Of a DNA stretch of 64,000 nucleotides, positions 25,956 to 35,162 are shown one piece after another. Source of the DNA: UBA964 sp037444685 (GTDB taxonomy: Bacteria; Pseudomonadota; Gammaproteobacteria; Steroidobacterales; Steroidobacteraceae); contig JBBILX010000001.1 of the NCBI GenBank assembly GCA_037444685.1, positions 542,784-606,783 of the forward strand, written 5' to 3'. Made by a program: the position numbers and the translations under genes. The stretch's first letter is position 1. The number at the start of each line of letters is the position of its first letter. The notes under the pieces are model-generated. The model did not search any database, was not told the origin of the DNA, and saw nothing but the letters and a program-made list of their open reading frames with translations.

Positions 25956-26600
25956 TCAGCGCCGTGCGTCCGCGCGGCGTTGGCTGGCATGCGACTGCAT
26001 GACCGTCATGGCCCGCGCCGCGAGCGGCACGCGCCGCTGGGCAAGGCAGAGCTGGTCGGCTGGCTCGGCGAACGGCGAGAGAGCCGCGACGATCAGTCGA
26101 TCGAGCATGGGCATCAGCAGACGCCTGCAGTAGCGCACCTCCACGTCGAGCTGGTTGGCATCGACGAGCGAGCGGCTGCGAGCATCGCGGCGCGCGGTCT
26201 CTTGCGACAGGCCTTCGTTGGGAATCAGACGATCCCCGTCGACCTCGATGCCGAAGTCGGCGAAGTCTGCCGGTCGCGGCGAGTGCAGCGTGATCTGGAA
26301 CAGGTCCGGGCGACGCACCTCCAGCGACGCCCGCAGGTAGGCCGAGCGAATCGATCCGTCATCGCCCGCCGTGCCGAACAGCGGCACGAGACCACGCGCC
26401 ACCTCGCCACGCAGCACGTCCAGGTCGGCTCCGCTCACCGCGGCCGCCCGCACGCCCTCGAACAGCGCCAGTTGCAGCACTTGGCGGCTGACGCCGAGCT
26501 GGGCGACCTCGAACAGCGCTGCGCAGAGCGGCAGCAGGACGAGCCAGACCGCGAGCAGGAACTCGAGCATCGCCGCGCCGAGTTCGCGGTATGTCCTCAA
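25956..26600 (-). CDS. TadE-like pseudopilin
   Basis: Near the N-terminus is G-AAMLEF followed by a hydrophobic helix (LLAVWLVLLPLCAALFEVAQLGV). This matches the prepilin-like pattern of a Gly cleavage site with Glu at position +5, and the TadE family in general. The start is taken as TTG 26600, overlapping the DUF192 stop (TTGA) and preceded by GGAGGG. The only in-frame ATG near is at the M of MLEF, inside the processing motif. The periplasmic part is about 190 aa. It is the last gene of the Tad cluster and should be a minor pilin. Confidence 0.75.
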   Translation of the reverse strand: MRTYRELGAAMLEFLLAVWLVLLPLCAALFEVAQLGVSRQVLQLALFEGVRAAAVSGADLDVLRGEVARGLVPLFGTAGDDGSIRSAYLRASLEVRRPDLFQITLHSPRPADFADFGIEVDGDRLIPNEGLSQETARRDARSRSLVDANQLDVEVRYCRRLLMPMLDRLIVAALSPFAEPADQLCLAQRRVPLAARAMTVMQSHASQRRADARR

Positions 26601-26986
26601 GTGCCCTCCCCATCCATCGGCGGCGCGGTGACATGCAGCGAGACCCTTCGTTCGGGCGCGACGCCCCAGAGATCGAGGTGACCGGCGGCAACCTCGAGCA
26701 CGGCCCTTGCGCCGCGGCGTAGTCTGATGCGCACCGGTGGCACGGCCCGGTCGACACGCAACACATGGCCGTCGCCGGCGACAAAGGCAAGGTCTATCGG
26801 GTGGCGCATCCAGAGCGTGTGTATCGCGGCGCAGGGCTCGATCCAGACGCCGTCGGCACGGTGCGCCGGCTGCAGCAGACTGTACCCCGCGAGCCTGGCG
26901 ACGAAACATGCGCAGCGCAACACCGTGATCGTCGTCGGCTGCCCGTCTATCGCGAGCCGCGCGGATTCGAGTGTCCCGCAGCTCAT
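26597..26986 (-). CDS. DUF192 family protein
   Basis: The 129-aa protein matches DUF192: FVARLAGYSLLQPAHRADGVWIEPCAAIHTLWMRHPIDLAFVAGDGHVLRVD and the closing ARAVLEVAAGHLDLWGV. It lacks the signal peptide many members have. The start ATG overlaps the tadC stop (ATGA) and its stop overlaps the tadE-like start, so it is fully embedded in the pilus operon. The family has no established biochemical role; insertion into a Tad operon suggests a link to pilus assembly but does not prove it. Confidence 0.87.
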   Translation of the reverse strand: MSCGTLESARLAIDGQPTTITVLRCACFVARLAGYSLLQPAHRADGVWIEPCAAIHTLWMRHPIDLAFVAGDGHVLRVDRAVPPVRIRLRRGARAVLEVAAGHLDLWGVAPERRVSLHVTAPPMDGEGT

Positions 26987-27855
26987 CCGCTGACTCGCCC
27001 GAGCACGACGAACCCCAGCACGATAAAGGTCCCCGGAAAGATGCACAGCACCAGCGGGCCGAGCATCTTGACCGGCGCCTGCATCGCGAGCTGCTCGGCG
27101 CGATGGAATCGCTCGTGGCCGCGCTGCTCGCTCTGCAGTCGCAGCAGATCGGCGAGCCCGGCTCCGGACCGCTCCGCCTGGATCATCGCCGTCGTGAGCG
27201 GCTGCATGCATTCGAAGTCGACCCGTCGCTGCAGGGCCTGGATCGCCTCGACACGCGTACGGCCGGCCTGGAGGTCGCCGAGCAGGCCCGACAGCGCCTC
27301 GCGTAGCGGACCCTGCGGAGCGCGCGGCAGACTCATCCGCAACGCCAGCAGCAGCGTCGCACCCGACTCGAGTGCGAGCGCGAGCAGATCCAGGTGCAAG
27401 GGCAGTTCGCGCAGGACCGTCGACTCACGGCGTCGCGTCGCGTCGCGCAGCCACATCCAAGGCCCCACCAGCGAAGCGGTGCCGCCCACGACGGACATTG
27501 CGACCGGCCAGGGCGTCGACGTCGCCAGCAATGCGACGACGATCAGCCACGGCAGCGGAATGAGACACCATGCGAGCGGCCGCGTCTCCGCATCGACACC
27601 TGCGCGCCGTAGCGCGCGCTCTACGCGCTGGTGCCAGCCACGCGGCAGCTCGATGCGCAGCACCCGCGCGAGCGGCGCGGCGAGTCGGGCCGCGAGGCGC
27701 AGCGGCGGCGGCAAGGATCGAGGCTGGCGCTCGCGCCGGGAAACGCCGGCGGGAGCGAGCAGCTTGGAAGAAAGTGCGCACGCCAGGGTCCAGCCCATGG
27801 TTGCCGCTGCCGCGGCGGCGCTCAGCAGCGCCCCCATCAAGGTGACGTCGGTCAT
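26983..27855 (-). CDS. tadC: Tad pilus inner-membrane platform protein TadC
   Basis: Type II secretion F-domain protein of the TadC kind: cytoplasmic segment with ELPLHLDLLALALESGATLLLALRMS, then RSGAGLADLLRLQSEQRGHERFHRAEQLAMQAPVKMLGPLVLCIFPGTFIVL. Several membrane helices at both ends. With TadB it forms the membrane platform that works with the CpaF ATPase. Start ATG 27855 is preferred over ATG 27870, since the latter lies within the tadB stop region and GAGG is between them. Confidence 0.87.
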   Translation of the reverse strand: MTDVTLMGALLSAAAAAATMGWTLACALSSKLLAPAGVSRRERQPRSLPPPLRLAARLAAPLARVLRIELPRGWHQRVERALRRAGVDAETRPLAWCLIPLPWLIVVALLATSTPWPVAMSVVGGTASLVGPWMWLRDATRRRESTVLRELPLHLDLLALALESGATLLLALRMSLPRAPQGPLREALSGLLGDLQAGRTRVEAIQALQRRVDFECMQPLTTAMIQAERSGAGLADLLRLQSEQRGHERFHRAEQLAMQAPVKMLGPLVLCIFPGTFIVLGFVVLGRVSG

Positions 27856-27862
27856 CGCTCCC

Positions 27863-28735
27863 TCAGACATCGATGTTCACGATCCGCCGGATCAGAAGCC
27901 ATCCCGCGACCTCCAGTGCAGCGACCGTCGCGAGTGCGGCCCCGCCGGTCGCGGTCGAGAACAGCCGACCAGTGGCCTCGGGTTCGATCGCGAGCAGCGC
28001 GAGGACCAGGACTGCCGGCAGCAGGCTGACCACCAGGCCCTGAATGCGTCCTTGTGCGGTCAGCGCGAGAATGCGGTCCTCGAGCATCCGGCGACGACGC
28101 AGCGTGTCGCCCAAGCGTTGCAGGGCCTCGGCGAGACCGGCGCCGGTCTCACGCGCGATCCGCAGGGCCGCAATGAACATCTCCGCATCGCGCGAGCGGA
28201 CTCGCCCAGGCAGCTCGCCGAGGGCGGCATCCAGCGCCAGCCCGAGCCGATGGCGGCGCAGCACGAGCGTCAGCTCCTGGCCGAGCGGCGCTGGCTGATG
28301 CTGGGCCAGCACGTCGAGCGCCTGTCCGATAGAGAGGCCAGCCCGTAGCTGCGCAGCGAGCGATATCACCGCCTCGGGCAGCTGCGCTTCGAAGCGGCGG
28401 CGGCGTCGCTGGCGCAACCAGACCAGCAGCACCCTAGGGATACCCAGCCACACGACGAGCGCCAGAGCCATGGACCAGAGCGGCCCGTCGAGCGCGACCA
28501 CGGCGAGCGGGACCGCCAGCAGCAAGAGCGCGCCGACGCGCGCGACACGATGCGGGTCGACGAAGACGAACAGCGCTGCGAGTTCGTCCCCCGCGAGGCG
28601 CTTCGCTGCCGTGACCCGGTTACGCGAGAAGTCGCTCGCCGCCGTCAGGAATCCCAGCGAGAGCGCGCCCATCGCCACGGCCGCCGCAGCCAGAGCGAGA
28701 TCCGCCAACCAGGATACCGGCTGCGGCGCCATCAT
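27863..28735 (-). CDS. tadB: Tad pilus inner-membrane platform protein TadB
   Basis: Type II secretion F-domain protein: N-terminal membrane helix (LADLALAAAAVAMGALSLGFL), a pair of helices near residues 60-100, then the F domain QLPEAVISLAAQLRAGLSIGQALDVLAQH and IARETGAGLAEALQRLGDTLR. C-terminal membrane helices follow. Its first codons ATGATG overlap the cpaF stop. Partner of TadC and the CpaF ATPase in fibre assembly. Confidence 0.87.
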   Translation of the reverse strand: MMAPQPVSWLADLALAAAAVAMGALSLGFLTAASDFSRNRVTAAKRLAGDELAALFVFVDPHRVARVGALLLLAVPLAVVALDGPLWSMALALVVWLGIPRVLLVWLRQRRRRRFEAQLPEAVISLAAQLRAGLSIGQALDVLAQHQPAPLGQELTLVLRRHRLGLALDAALGELPGRVRSRDAEMFIAALRIARETGAGLAEALQRLGDTLRRRRMLEDRILALTAQGRIQGLVVSLLPAVLVLALLAIEPEATGRLFSTATGGAALATVAALEVAGWLLIRRIVNIDV

Positions 28736-30048
28736 GCGTCGTGCTCAAGAAAGATGCGGGCTGGTAGCGGCTGCGACTCGTCGGCAAGTCGCTCGAAGAA
28801 AGACGGCAAGCAACCGCAACCGGCAAAACGTCCGCGCGCCCGGCCCGCTCCCGGCGGCAGCCAGCGCAGCAGCGGCTGCATCTGGATGCGACCGGACTCC
28901 ATGCCGACGACCTCGGCGATCTGCACGATACGTCGGGCGCCATCGGCGAACCTCTGTTGCTGGACTACGATGTGCACGGCGCTGGCGATCTGCTCGCGCA
29001 CTGCCTGCAAAGGCATGTCGAGCCCAGCCATCAGCGCCATGACTTCGAGCCGCGACAGCGCGTCGCGCGGCGAGTTGGCGTGGATGGTCGTCAAAGAGCC
29101 GTCGTGCCCGGTGTTCATTGCCTGCAGCATGTCGAGGGCTTCGCCCCCACGGCACTCGCCGACGATGATCCGGTCGGGACGCATGCGCAGTGCGTTGCGC
29201 ACGAGGTCACGGATCGTGACCTCTCCGCGCCCCTCGATGTTGCGCGGTCGAGCCTCGAGCGCGACGCGGTTGGGGTGCTCGAGCGCGAGTTCGGCGGCGT
29301 CCTCGATCGTGACGATCCGCTCACGCGGCGAAATGAGTTCGGACAGGGCGTTGAGCAGGGTCGTCTTGCCGCTGCCCGTACCGCCGGAGACCACGATGTT
29401 GCGGCGACACTGGATGCATAGCCGCAGGAAGTCGACCATGGCCTGGTTGAGGCTCCCGGCAGCGATCAGATCGCCCGTCCGCAGACGGCGGCGTCCGAAA
29501 CGACGGATCGTCACTGCAGGGCCGCCGAGTGCCAGCGGCGGCAGCACCACGTTGACCCGCGAGCCGTCGGGCAGCCGCGCATCGACCATCGGCGAGGCCT
29601 CGTCGACGCGGCGCCCGAGCGGCGCCACGATACGTTCGATCACGCCGCGCAAAGCCTCCTCGCTGCTGAATCGCACCGGCACCCGCTCGAGGCGACCGCC
29701 GCGCTCGACGAACACCCATTCGGTGCCATTGACCATGATCTCGGTGACTGCCTCATCGGCGAGCAGACGCTCTAGCGGCCCGAGTCCCAGTGCCTCGTTG
29801 AGGACGAACCCGGCGACCGCGGCCGGATCGACATCGACAGGCAGCGGACGCTGGCGGACCAGTTCACGGAGCAGGTCGGCTGCACGCTGCCGTAGCGCCG
29901 GCTGCGGCACGCGATCGATCGCCGTGCGACGCAGATCCATCGCCTCGAGCAGGTGCTCGTGAACGGCGCGCGCGATCGCCACAAAGCGCTCATCGATGAC
30001 ACCCTCTGGCAGCTCTGTCGACTGCGTGCCGGACTGCACGGCGCTCAT
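28732..30048 (-). CDS. cpaF: CpaF/TadA secretion ATPase
   Basis: Motor ATPase of the Tad pilus. Walker A GGTGSGKTT lies at about residues 222-230, the Asp-box-like region ERIVTIEDAAEL near 243-254, Walker B RIIVGECRGGEA near 293-304, and the His box HDGSLTTIHAN near 315-325. The 438-aa length is usual. Start ATG 30048 overlaps the secretin stop. An unusual Cys-containing tail (GCGCLPSF) follows the ATPase core. Confidence 0.93.
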   Translation of the reverse strand: MSAVQSGTQSTELPEGVIDERFVAIARAVHEHLLEAMDLRRTAIDRVPQPALRQRAADLLRELVRQRPLPVDVDPAAVAGFVLNEALGLGPLERLLADEAVTEIMVNGTEWVFVERGGRLERVPVRFSSEEALRGVIERIVAPLGRRVDEASPMVDARLPDGSRVNVVLPPLALGGPAVTIRRFGRRRLRTGDLIAAGSLNQAMVDFLRLCIQCRRNIVVSGGTGSGKTTLLNALSELISPRERIVTIEDAAELALEHPNRVALEARPRNIEGRGEVTIRDLVRNALRMRPDRIIVGECRGGEALDMLQAMNTGHDGSLTTIHANSPRDALSRLEVMALMAGLDMPLQAVREQIASAVHIVVQQQRFADGARRIVQIAEVVGMESGRIQMQPLLRWLPPGAGRARGRFAGCGCLPSFFERLADESQPLPARIFLEHDA

Positions 30049-31382
30049 CGCGTCGATTCTCCGTCGACGGCCCGGCGCACCTCCTTCTCGAGCGCTTCGA
30101 CCGATTGCGGGCCGAATGGGGGCGGCCCAAGGATCTCGGCGGTGACAGGCCTGATCAGACGCGGTGTCATGAAAATCACGAGTTCCGTGCGCTCGCGACG
30201 CCGCTGCTCGGCGCGCAACGCGCGCCCGGCCAGCGGCAGACGGCCGAGTCCTGGCACGGCCTGCCGATCGCGAGCATCGAGCTGGCTGACAAGGCCGGCA
30301 AGCACCAGCGTCTCACCCTCGCGCAGCGTCACGTCGGTGGCCGACCGCCGCTTCAGCAGACCTGGGACGCCGAGCACGCGCTGGCTGCCATCGACCTGGC
30401 TGATCTCAGTCTCGATACGCGCGAAGATCATGCCGGAGGAGTCGACGACCGGTCGCACGTCGAGGATGACGCCGTACTCGCGAAATTCGACGTCTGCGGC
30501 ACCCGTACCGCTGACCACCGGGATCGGGATCTCACCGCCCGAGACGAACCGAGCCGATCCGCCGCTGCGGCAAGACAGGCTCGGCTCGGCGAGCACGGCC
30601 AGCGCGCCTTGCTGCTCGAGCAAGGCGAGCCGTGAGTCGAGCGCCGTCGAGATCCCGAAGTAGCCGCGAGGCGGCCAGACCCGGGTCCCGGGCGGCACGA
30701 TGGCAGGCGGCGCCGGACCCTCGCCGGGGGGCGGCCTGAACAGATCATTGACGGCGAGGTCGGCGACCACCGCGGCGTTCGGACCGTTCACCTCGCCGCG
30801 CCAGCGCACCCCAAGGTCGCGCAGCGACCCGCGCCGTAACTCCACGATACGCGCATCGATCTGCACGGTCGCTTCGGCACCGAGCCGACCGCTGAAATCG
30901 AGCACTAGCCCCGGATACAGCGTCGCGATGGCGGCCGCGCGCGCGCGCGTTGCGGCATCCAGCCCCTCGCCCTCCAACACCACCCGCCCGGCCGCGACGC
31001 GGGCGCTGAGTCCGGCGGACCCGCCAATCAGCCCGCGGACGTCCTCGAGCAGCGCCTCGACATTGCTCGCGGACACGTCGATTCGCACGCGTGCCTCGCG
31101 TCCGTCGCGCAACCAGAGTTGCAGCACCGTGGAGCCAGGCGCCTCGCCGAGCAACAACAATTGCCGCGCATCGACCACGGTCACCGAGACGATGCGACCA
31201 TTGCCGACGGCCATGCGCACCGGCGATGCGGACAGCGTGCGGCTCTCGCCGACGAACAGCTGCAGTCGCTCAGGCAGCGGCTGCGCCCGCGCCGGCCCCG
31301 CGTACCCGCTGCCGATGAGGCAGGCGGCGAGCAGGCTGCGCGCGGCGGCGTCGAATCGGCGAAGCCTTGCCGCCACGATCAC
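30045..31382 (-). CDS. cpaC: Tad pilus secretin CpaC/RcpA
   Basis: Outer-membrane secretin: signal peptide ending near AGPARA, then the N-terminal pilus-assembly domain (LQLFVGESRTLSASPVRMAVGNGRIVSV), a BON-like portion, and the secretin domain (EFREYGVILDVRPVVDSSGMIFARIETEISQVDG, TDVTLREGETLVLAGL). It ends with ELVIFMTPRLIRP. The start is GTG 31382, overlapping the cpaB stop (GTGA). It forms the exit pore. No lipoprotein pilotin is seen in the locus. Confidence 0.9.
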   Translation of the reverse strand: MIVAARLRRFDAAARSLLAACLIGSGYAGPARAQPLPERLQLFVGESRTLSASPVRMAVGNGRIVSVTVVDARQLLLLGEAPGSTVLQLWLRDGREARVRIDVSASNVEALLEDVRGLIGGSAGLSARVAAGRVVLEGEGLDAATRARAAAIATLYPGLVLDFSGRLGAEATVQIDARIVELRRGSLRDLGVRWRGEVNGPNAAVVADLAVNDLFRPPPGEGPAPPAIVPPGTRVWPPRGYFGISTALDSRLALLEQQGALAVLAEPSLSCRSGGSARFVSGGEIPIPVVSGTGAADVEFREYGVILDVRPVVDSSGMIFARIETEISQVDGSQRVLGVPGLLKRRSATDVTLREGETLVLAGLVSQLDARDRQAVPGLGRLPLAGRALRAEQRRRERTELVIFMTPRLIRPVTAEILGPPPFGPQSVEALEKEVRRAVDGESTR

Positions 31383-32302
31383 GGAACAACCCCGCTGGTC
31401 GACGCGGCGACTCGCCATCGATGCGGCGCGAGCCGCCCGTCGCGTCCCCCTATCCAGCCGTCCACGTACCAGACGTTGTCGGTGACCCGACTTGCCGCCA
31501 CACCGGATCCGGTCGCGAGCAGAGAGCCGAGCACGAGAGGACCATGTGCCGTCAACTCTCGATCGACGGGCGCACGCAGGCTAATGAGCAGCTCGCCGGC
31601 GCGTTCCGCGAGTGCGACGCGCTCGGCGTCTCGCGCCCCAAGTCGCAGCGTCACCGTAGCGAAATCGCGCCCGGCGCGCGGCTCGGCTGCCTCTGCCGAT
31701 GCCGGCACCCGCAGGGCTTTTCCGGTGGCCAACACCGGGACGGCCTGCAGCAGCGGCTGAATCCGCGCCGTCCGATCCGGTCCCGCCTCTTGCACCGAAA
31801 CGAACAGCAGATCGACGAGATCCCCCGGGCGCAACAGCCCGGCATGTGAGTTCGTCTCGTCGACCGCGATGGTCAGGGCGCGCTCGCCAGGTGACAGCTC
31901 CATCGCGAGCGCCGGTGCGCCGTGGCCGCGCAGCGCGCCGGGCAGGAGCACATCGCCGGCATCGAGCGATTGCGCGAGCTCGCGGCCGAGCAGCTCGGCG
32001 AGTCGATGCGGACTGACGGCCGACTTTGGCAGATACCTCAGCGGGAACGTCCGGCGCGCGAGCATGCCAGCCTCGACGACGGTGCCGGCCTCGAGGCGGC
32101 GCGCGGCGACGATCACCTCTCGCGTGCGATGGTCCTCGGCATAGCGTCTCGCAATCCGCACCTCGGCCCCCCGCAGATACGCGGACCCTGCGAGCCACGC
32201 AATGCCCGCACTCGCGGCCGCCACACAGATCGGCAGCAGGGACCGCCAGCGCCGGCTTGGCAGTACCGCGACCGGCCGGTCGACTTCGATTTCGTCTGTC
32301 AT
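31379..32302 (-). CDS. cpaB: Flp pilus assembly protein CpaB/RcpC
   Basis: One N-terminal membrane helix (ICVAAASAGIAWLAGSAYL), then a SAF-type domain (VIVAARRLEAGTVVEAGMLARRTFP) and the conserved AVDETNSHAGLLRPGDLVDLLFV. Membrane-anchored periplasmic protein of the Tad system, thought to stabilise the secretin. GGAGA sits six bases before ATG 32302. Length 307 aa is normal. Confidence 0.88.
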   Translation of the reverse strand: MTDEIEVDRPVAVLPSRRWRSLLPICVAAASAGIAWLAGSAYLRGAEVRIARRYAEDHRTREVIVAARRLEAGTVVEAGMLARRTFPLRYLPKSAVSPHRLAELLGRELAQSLDAGDVLLPGALRGHGAPALAMELSPGERALTIAVDETNSHAGLLRPGDLVDLLFVSVQEAGPDRTARIQPLLQAVPVLATGKALRVPASAEAAEPRAGRDFATVTLRLGARDAERVALAERAGELLISLRAPVDRELTAHGPLVLGSLLATGSGVAASRVTDNVWYVDGWIGGRDGRLAPHRWRVAASTSGVVP

Positions 32303-32313
32303 GGATTCTCCTC

Positions 32314-32487
32314 TCATCCGCCTGCGATCCAGGCCAGCGTCCCGTGCAGCCAGCTCCGCCATGCCTCGAGCCAGCGCGCCGCGGCGGAAGGCCCTTCGCC
32401 CCAGGGAACGAACCAGGCCATCAGGATCAGACCACATAGCAACGTGAACTCCGTCAGCGCATGGCCGCCGGCGCGCTGCGGCGTCAT
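32314..32487 (-). CDS. 57-aa pseudopilin-like membrane protein
   Basis: A very small protein: short basic leader ending in GG, then HALTEF and a hydrophobic helix LLCGLILMAWFVPWG. Gly followed by four residues and Glu (+5) is the pattern recognised by prepilin peptidases, as in the TadE-like proteins of this cluster. The C-terminal 30 residues are amphipathic and Trp-rich. The start overlaps the upstream stop (ATGA). It is probably a minor pilin or a shortened TadE. Confidence 0.7.
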   Translation of the reverse strand: MTPQRAGGHALTEFTLLCGLILMAWFVPWGEGPSAAARWLEAWRSWLHGTLAWIAGG

Positions 32488-33137
32488 GGCGCGAGCCTCT
32501 GGCGCGACTGCAACACCACGACGGTCTGCGCACCGAGTGGCTGCACGTGCATCCACAGGGTCTGACCATCGAGTTCGTAGACGCCTGCGAGGACTTCGGC
32601 CTTAGTCAGCTCGCGCCAACCCGCGAGGCGCAGCGCCGCGCGCCAGATGCCGCCGGAGACCCGCGCCGACCGGTCCGTCAGTGCAAGCCACTCGATTGTC
32701 TCCTCGCTTGCCCCATCCAGGCCGCGCACGCTACTGAGCCAGCGCGAGGCCGCTGGCAACGCCACCGGCGCCGGCGGCACTGCGTGCACCGACATGCGCG
32801 CGTCGAACACGCTGATCACCAATTGGCTGCCGACGAGATCCGTCGCAGGCCGGAAACTCGCTGTCTCGAGCAGCGGACCGCGACGCCGCGCGACAATGCG
32901 GCGCTCCCCGACTCGCACCGACTCGATCCATGCGGAAGGCGTCTCGCGGCGCCAGCGAGCTTGCAGGCCCCGAGCAGCCCGCTCGGGCTCGACGCGCAGT
33001 GCCCGCTCGGTCACGGCGAATGGGACGCCGTTGACTTCGACGAACGAGACCGCTTCGCCGGCGCGGGTCGGCAGCGACAACAGCGCAAGCGCCGCAGCCG
33101 TCGCGGCACCGGCAGCCGTCCGCCGCACGCTCAACAT
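32484..33137 (-). CDS. Exported protein of unknown function in Tad locus
   Basis: The N-terminus is a signal peptide (about residues 1-26, ending LPTRAGEA). The mature ~190 residues have no recognisable family; segments EWLALTDRSARVSGGIWRAALRLAGW and KAEVLAGVYELDGQTLWMHVQPLG suggest an alpha/beta fold. ATG 33137 overlaps the 3' end of the preceding tadE-like gene by seven bases and the stop overlaps the 57-aa gene. Position between tadE-like and cpaB genes suggests a periplasmic assembly factor. Confidence 0.75.
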   Translation of the reverse strand: MLSVRRTAAGAATAAALALLSLPTRAGEAVSFVEVNGVPFAVTERALRVEPERAARGLQARWRRETPSAWIESVRVGERRIVARRRGPLLETASFRPATDLVGSQLVISVFDARMSVHAVPPAPVALPAASRWLSSVRGLDGASEETIEWLALTDRSARVSGGIWRAALRLAGWRELTKAEVLAGVYELDGQTLWMHVQPLGAQTVVVLQSRQRLAP

Positions 33138-33829
33138 CGCGGTCTCCAGCCCGAGTGCACACGCATCGGCGCTGTCGGGAGCGCCTGGGCCGTCAAACGA
33201 TCCTCGGGCACGATTTCGGGATCGACACGGCGCGCACAGGTATGACTCAAGGCGGGCTCGAGCACGCGAACCGCGTCCTGCACGGCGCCGAGGGCGTCCA
33301 GCACCCACTCGAGCGGCGTCGTCGGCAGCAAGGTCTGCGTGCGTCGCTCCACGTCTCGGGGTCCGTACGCCGACCAGTCGTCGCTGAGCAAGGTCAGCGA
33401 CTCGCTCCAGCGTGGCGCCCCGCGACGCCAGAACGCATGTGCGGGCGCATCGACCGAGACTTCGGCCCGAATCCAGCCGTCGCGGCGCAGATCGAGTCCA
33501 CCCGGTGAGATCGCCGACACCGGCATGAGCAGCGTGAAGGCTGCCTCCTCGAGATCGCCTGCGAGCGCCGGCGTCGCACTGCGCACGACTTGCACTTCGA
33601 GTGCGTCGCGCGAGCCGGTCGAGGCCGAGACGGCGCCGCGCCCCGGAGCCAGCGACTCGCCGAACGCGGCGACCCGGACCTGTGATTGCAGCGCCGCCCG
33701 CTGTGCCTGCCCCTCGATCCAGCGCTGCATGAACCACCAGAGCGGTACGAGGAGCAGGCAGCCGATCAGGCACTCCGTCAGGGCCTGCCCGGCCGGTGGA
33801 CGTGGCGAGATCTGTCGTGCGGCACTCAT
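33131..33829 (-). CDS. TadE-like pseudopilin (large)
   Basis: Short leader ending in Gly14, then QALTEC and a hydrophobic helix LIGCLLLVPLWWF. The Gly/+5 Glu arrangement is the prepilin-peptidase pattern. The remaining ~195 residues are periplasmic with mixed charge and little family signal. ATG 33829 overlaps the tadG-like stop (ATGA). Probably a minor pilin of the TadE/TadF type. Confidence 0.72.
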   Translation of the reverse strand: MSAARQISPRPPAGQALTECLIGCLLLVPLWWFMQRWIEGQAQRAALQSQVRVAAFGESLAPGRGAVSASTGSRDALEVQVVRSATPALAGDLEEAAFTLLMPVSAISPGGLDLRRDGWIRAEVSVDAPAHAFWRRGAPRWSESLTLLSDDWSAYGPRDVERRTQTLLPTTPLEWVLDALGAVQDAVRVLEPALSHTCARRVDPEIVPEDRLTAQALPTAPMRVHSGWRPRC

Positions 33830-35160
33830 GGTCCGATCCCCGCAAGAGGGTCCGGCGTACCGTCGACCGACCAGGCGAGCGCGCGATCGGCGGCCGGGAG
33901 CCGCGTCAGACGCGCGCGCCAGTACGGATTGAACAGGCTCGCCGATTCCTGCCGGCCATCGCGACGCCGCTCGTAGCGTGCGAAGACCACCTCGGCCGCA
34001 GCGGTCGCGAAGGCACCGCCCCCGGGGAGCGCGCCGACGCCGTCGACCGCACGGCCGTCGAGCAGCGGCAACCTTGTGATGCCGAGCAGGCGGGCGGCGA
34101 GCGGCAGCGACTCGCGTGGCTCGACGACGCGCACGGCCCAGAGGCGCCGCGGACGATCCGTGGCCGCTCGCATGCGCAATTCGTGGATGGCCACGACACC
34201 GCGATAACTCGAGGCGGCGCGCAAGGCGCTCCGCGCCAGCGCCGTCGCCCGAGGGTTGACGCGGGCCGACCGACCATGATTCCCGCGCTGCCGGGTGCTT
34301 GCGCCGTTGCCCGCCGCAGCCCATCCCAGTGGCACCCGCTCGCGCCATCGGCCGACCACGAGGCCGCGGCGCGCATGCAGCGAGAGCGTGTCGAGCCCGC
34401 GCCACTGCCCGTCGCCGAGCAGTTCGGTCCCGCCGCGGCGCTCGAACCGCACCAGCGCACCGGCGAGCGGCGGTGTCAACCGTCGATTACGTTCGCGCAC
34501 GAACGGATCGCGGCTGGCGTTGATGACGGCCCGCTGCCGGTCGGCACGCGCACCCGTCAGCCTTTCGGTGAAGGCCGCGCTGCCCGCGAGGCTGCGCGCG
34601 ACCAGCAGCTCGCCGCCGCGCGACAGTCGGGCCGTGGGGCGGTTTGCCGCGAGCGAGCGGCGCAGCGCATCGGCCGCGGCGATGCCGCTCGATTGGACGA
34701 GCACGGTCTCGGCCGCTGACAGCGCGGGAATCGCCAGCGAGAAGGCTGCCTCCGCACCCTGCAGCGAGGGTTGCAGTACCGCGTCGAAGCCAGTCCAAAT
34801 GCGTCTCAAGGCTTCGGTCACGGGTGCGAGATAGGGGATCCAGGCGGTCGACGTGCCGACGTTGCCGAGTAGGCGCCGCATGTACGCCGACCACGACCGC
34901 AGGCTCACGGACTGGGCAATCGCCGCCTCGTTGGCGACGATGGCCCGATTCATCGACGATGCGAAGTTCAGGCCTCGCGCCTCGACGACCGCCGCCGTGA
35001 GCACCGCGGCGTCGGCCGCGTTCGCGAGCTGCATGCGCCGGATGGCGAGCTGACCGGTGTCGAACAGCGTCACGACTGCGAGGGACAGGGTGGCGAGCAG
35101 CAGGAGCAGGACCAGCAAGCCCTGCCCCGCCTGCCTGCTCGCCCCCGGCCCCTTGCGCAC
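33826..35160 (-). CDS. TadG-like Flp pilus assembly protein
   Basis: The N-terminus has a short basic leader then a long hydrophobic helix (GLLVLLLLLATLSLAVVTLFDTGQLA) and the TadG-like RRMQLANAADAAVLTAAVVEARGLNFASSMNRAIVANEAAIAQ. The helix lacks the +5 Glu. The large periplasmic remainder (about 390 residues) shows no von Willebrand domain signature. The start is GTG 35160, two bases after the flp stop, so the two genes are co-translated or closely linked. Confidence 0.75.
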   Translation of the reverse strand: MRKGPGASRQAGQGLLVLLLLLATLSLAVVTLFDTGQLAIRRMQLANAADAAVLTAAVVEARGLNFASSMNRAIVANEAAIAQSVSLRSWSAYMRRLLGNVGTSTAWIPYLAPVTEALRRIWTGFDAVLQPSLQGAEAAFSLAIPALSAAETVLVQSSGIAAADALRRSLAANRPTARLSRGGELLVARSLAGSAAFTERLTGARADRQRAVINASRDPFVRERNRRLTPPLAGALVRFERRGGTELLGDGQWRGLDTLSLHARRGLVVGRWRERVPLGWAAAGNGASTRQRGNHGRSARVNPRATALARSALRAASSYRGVVAIHELRMRAATDRPRRLWAVRVVEPRESLPLAARLLGITRLPLLDGRAVDGVGALPGGGAFATAAAEVVFARYERRRDGRQESASLFNPYWRARLTRLPAADRALAWSVDGTPDPLAGIGP

Positions 35161-35162
35161 GG

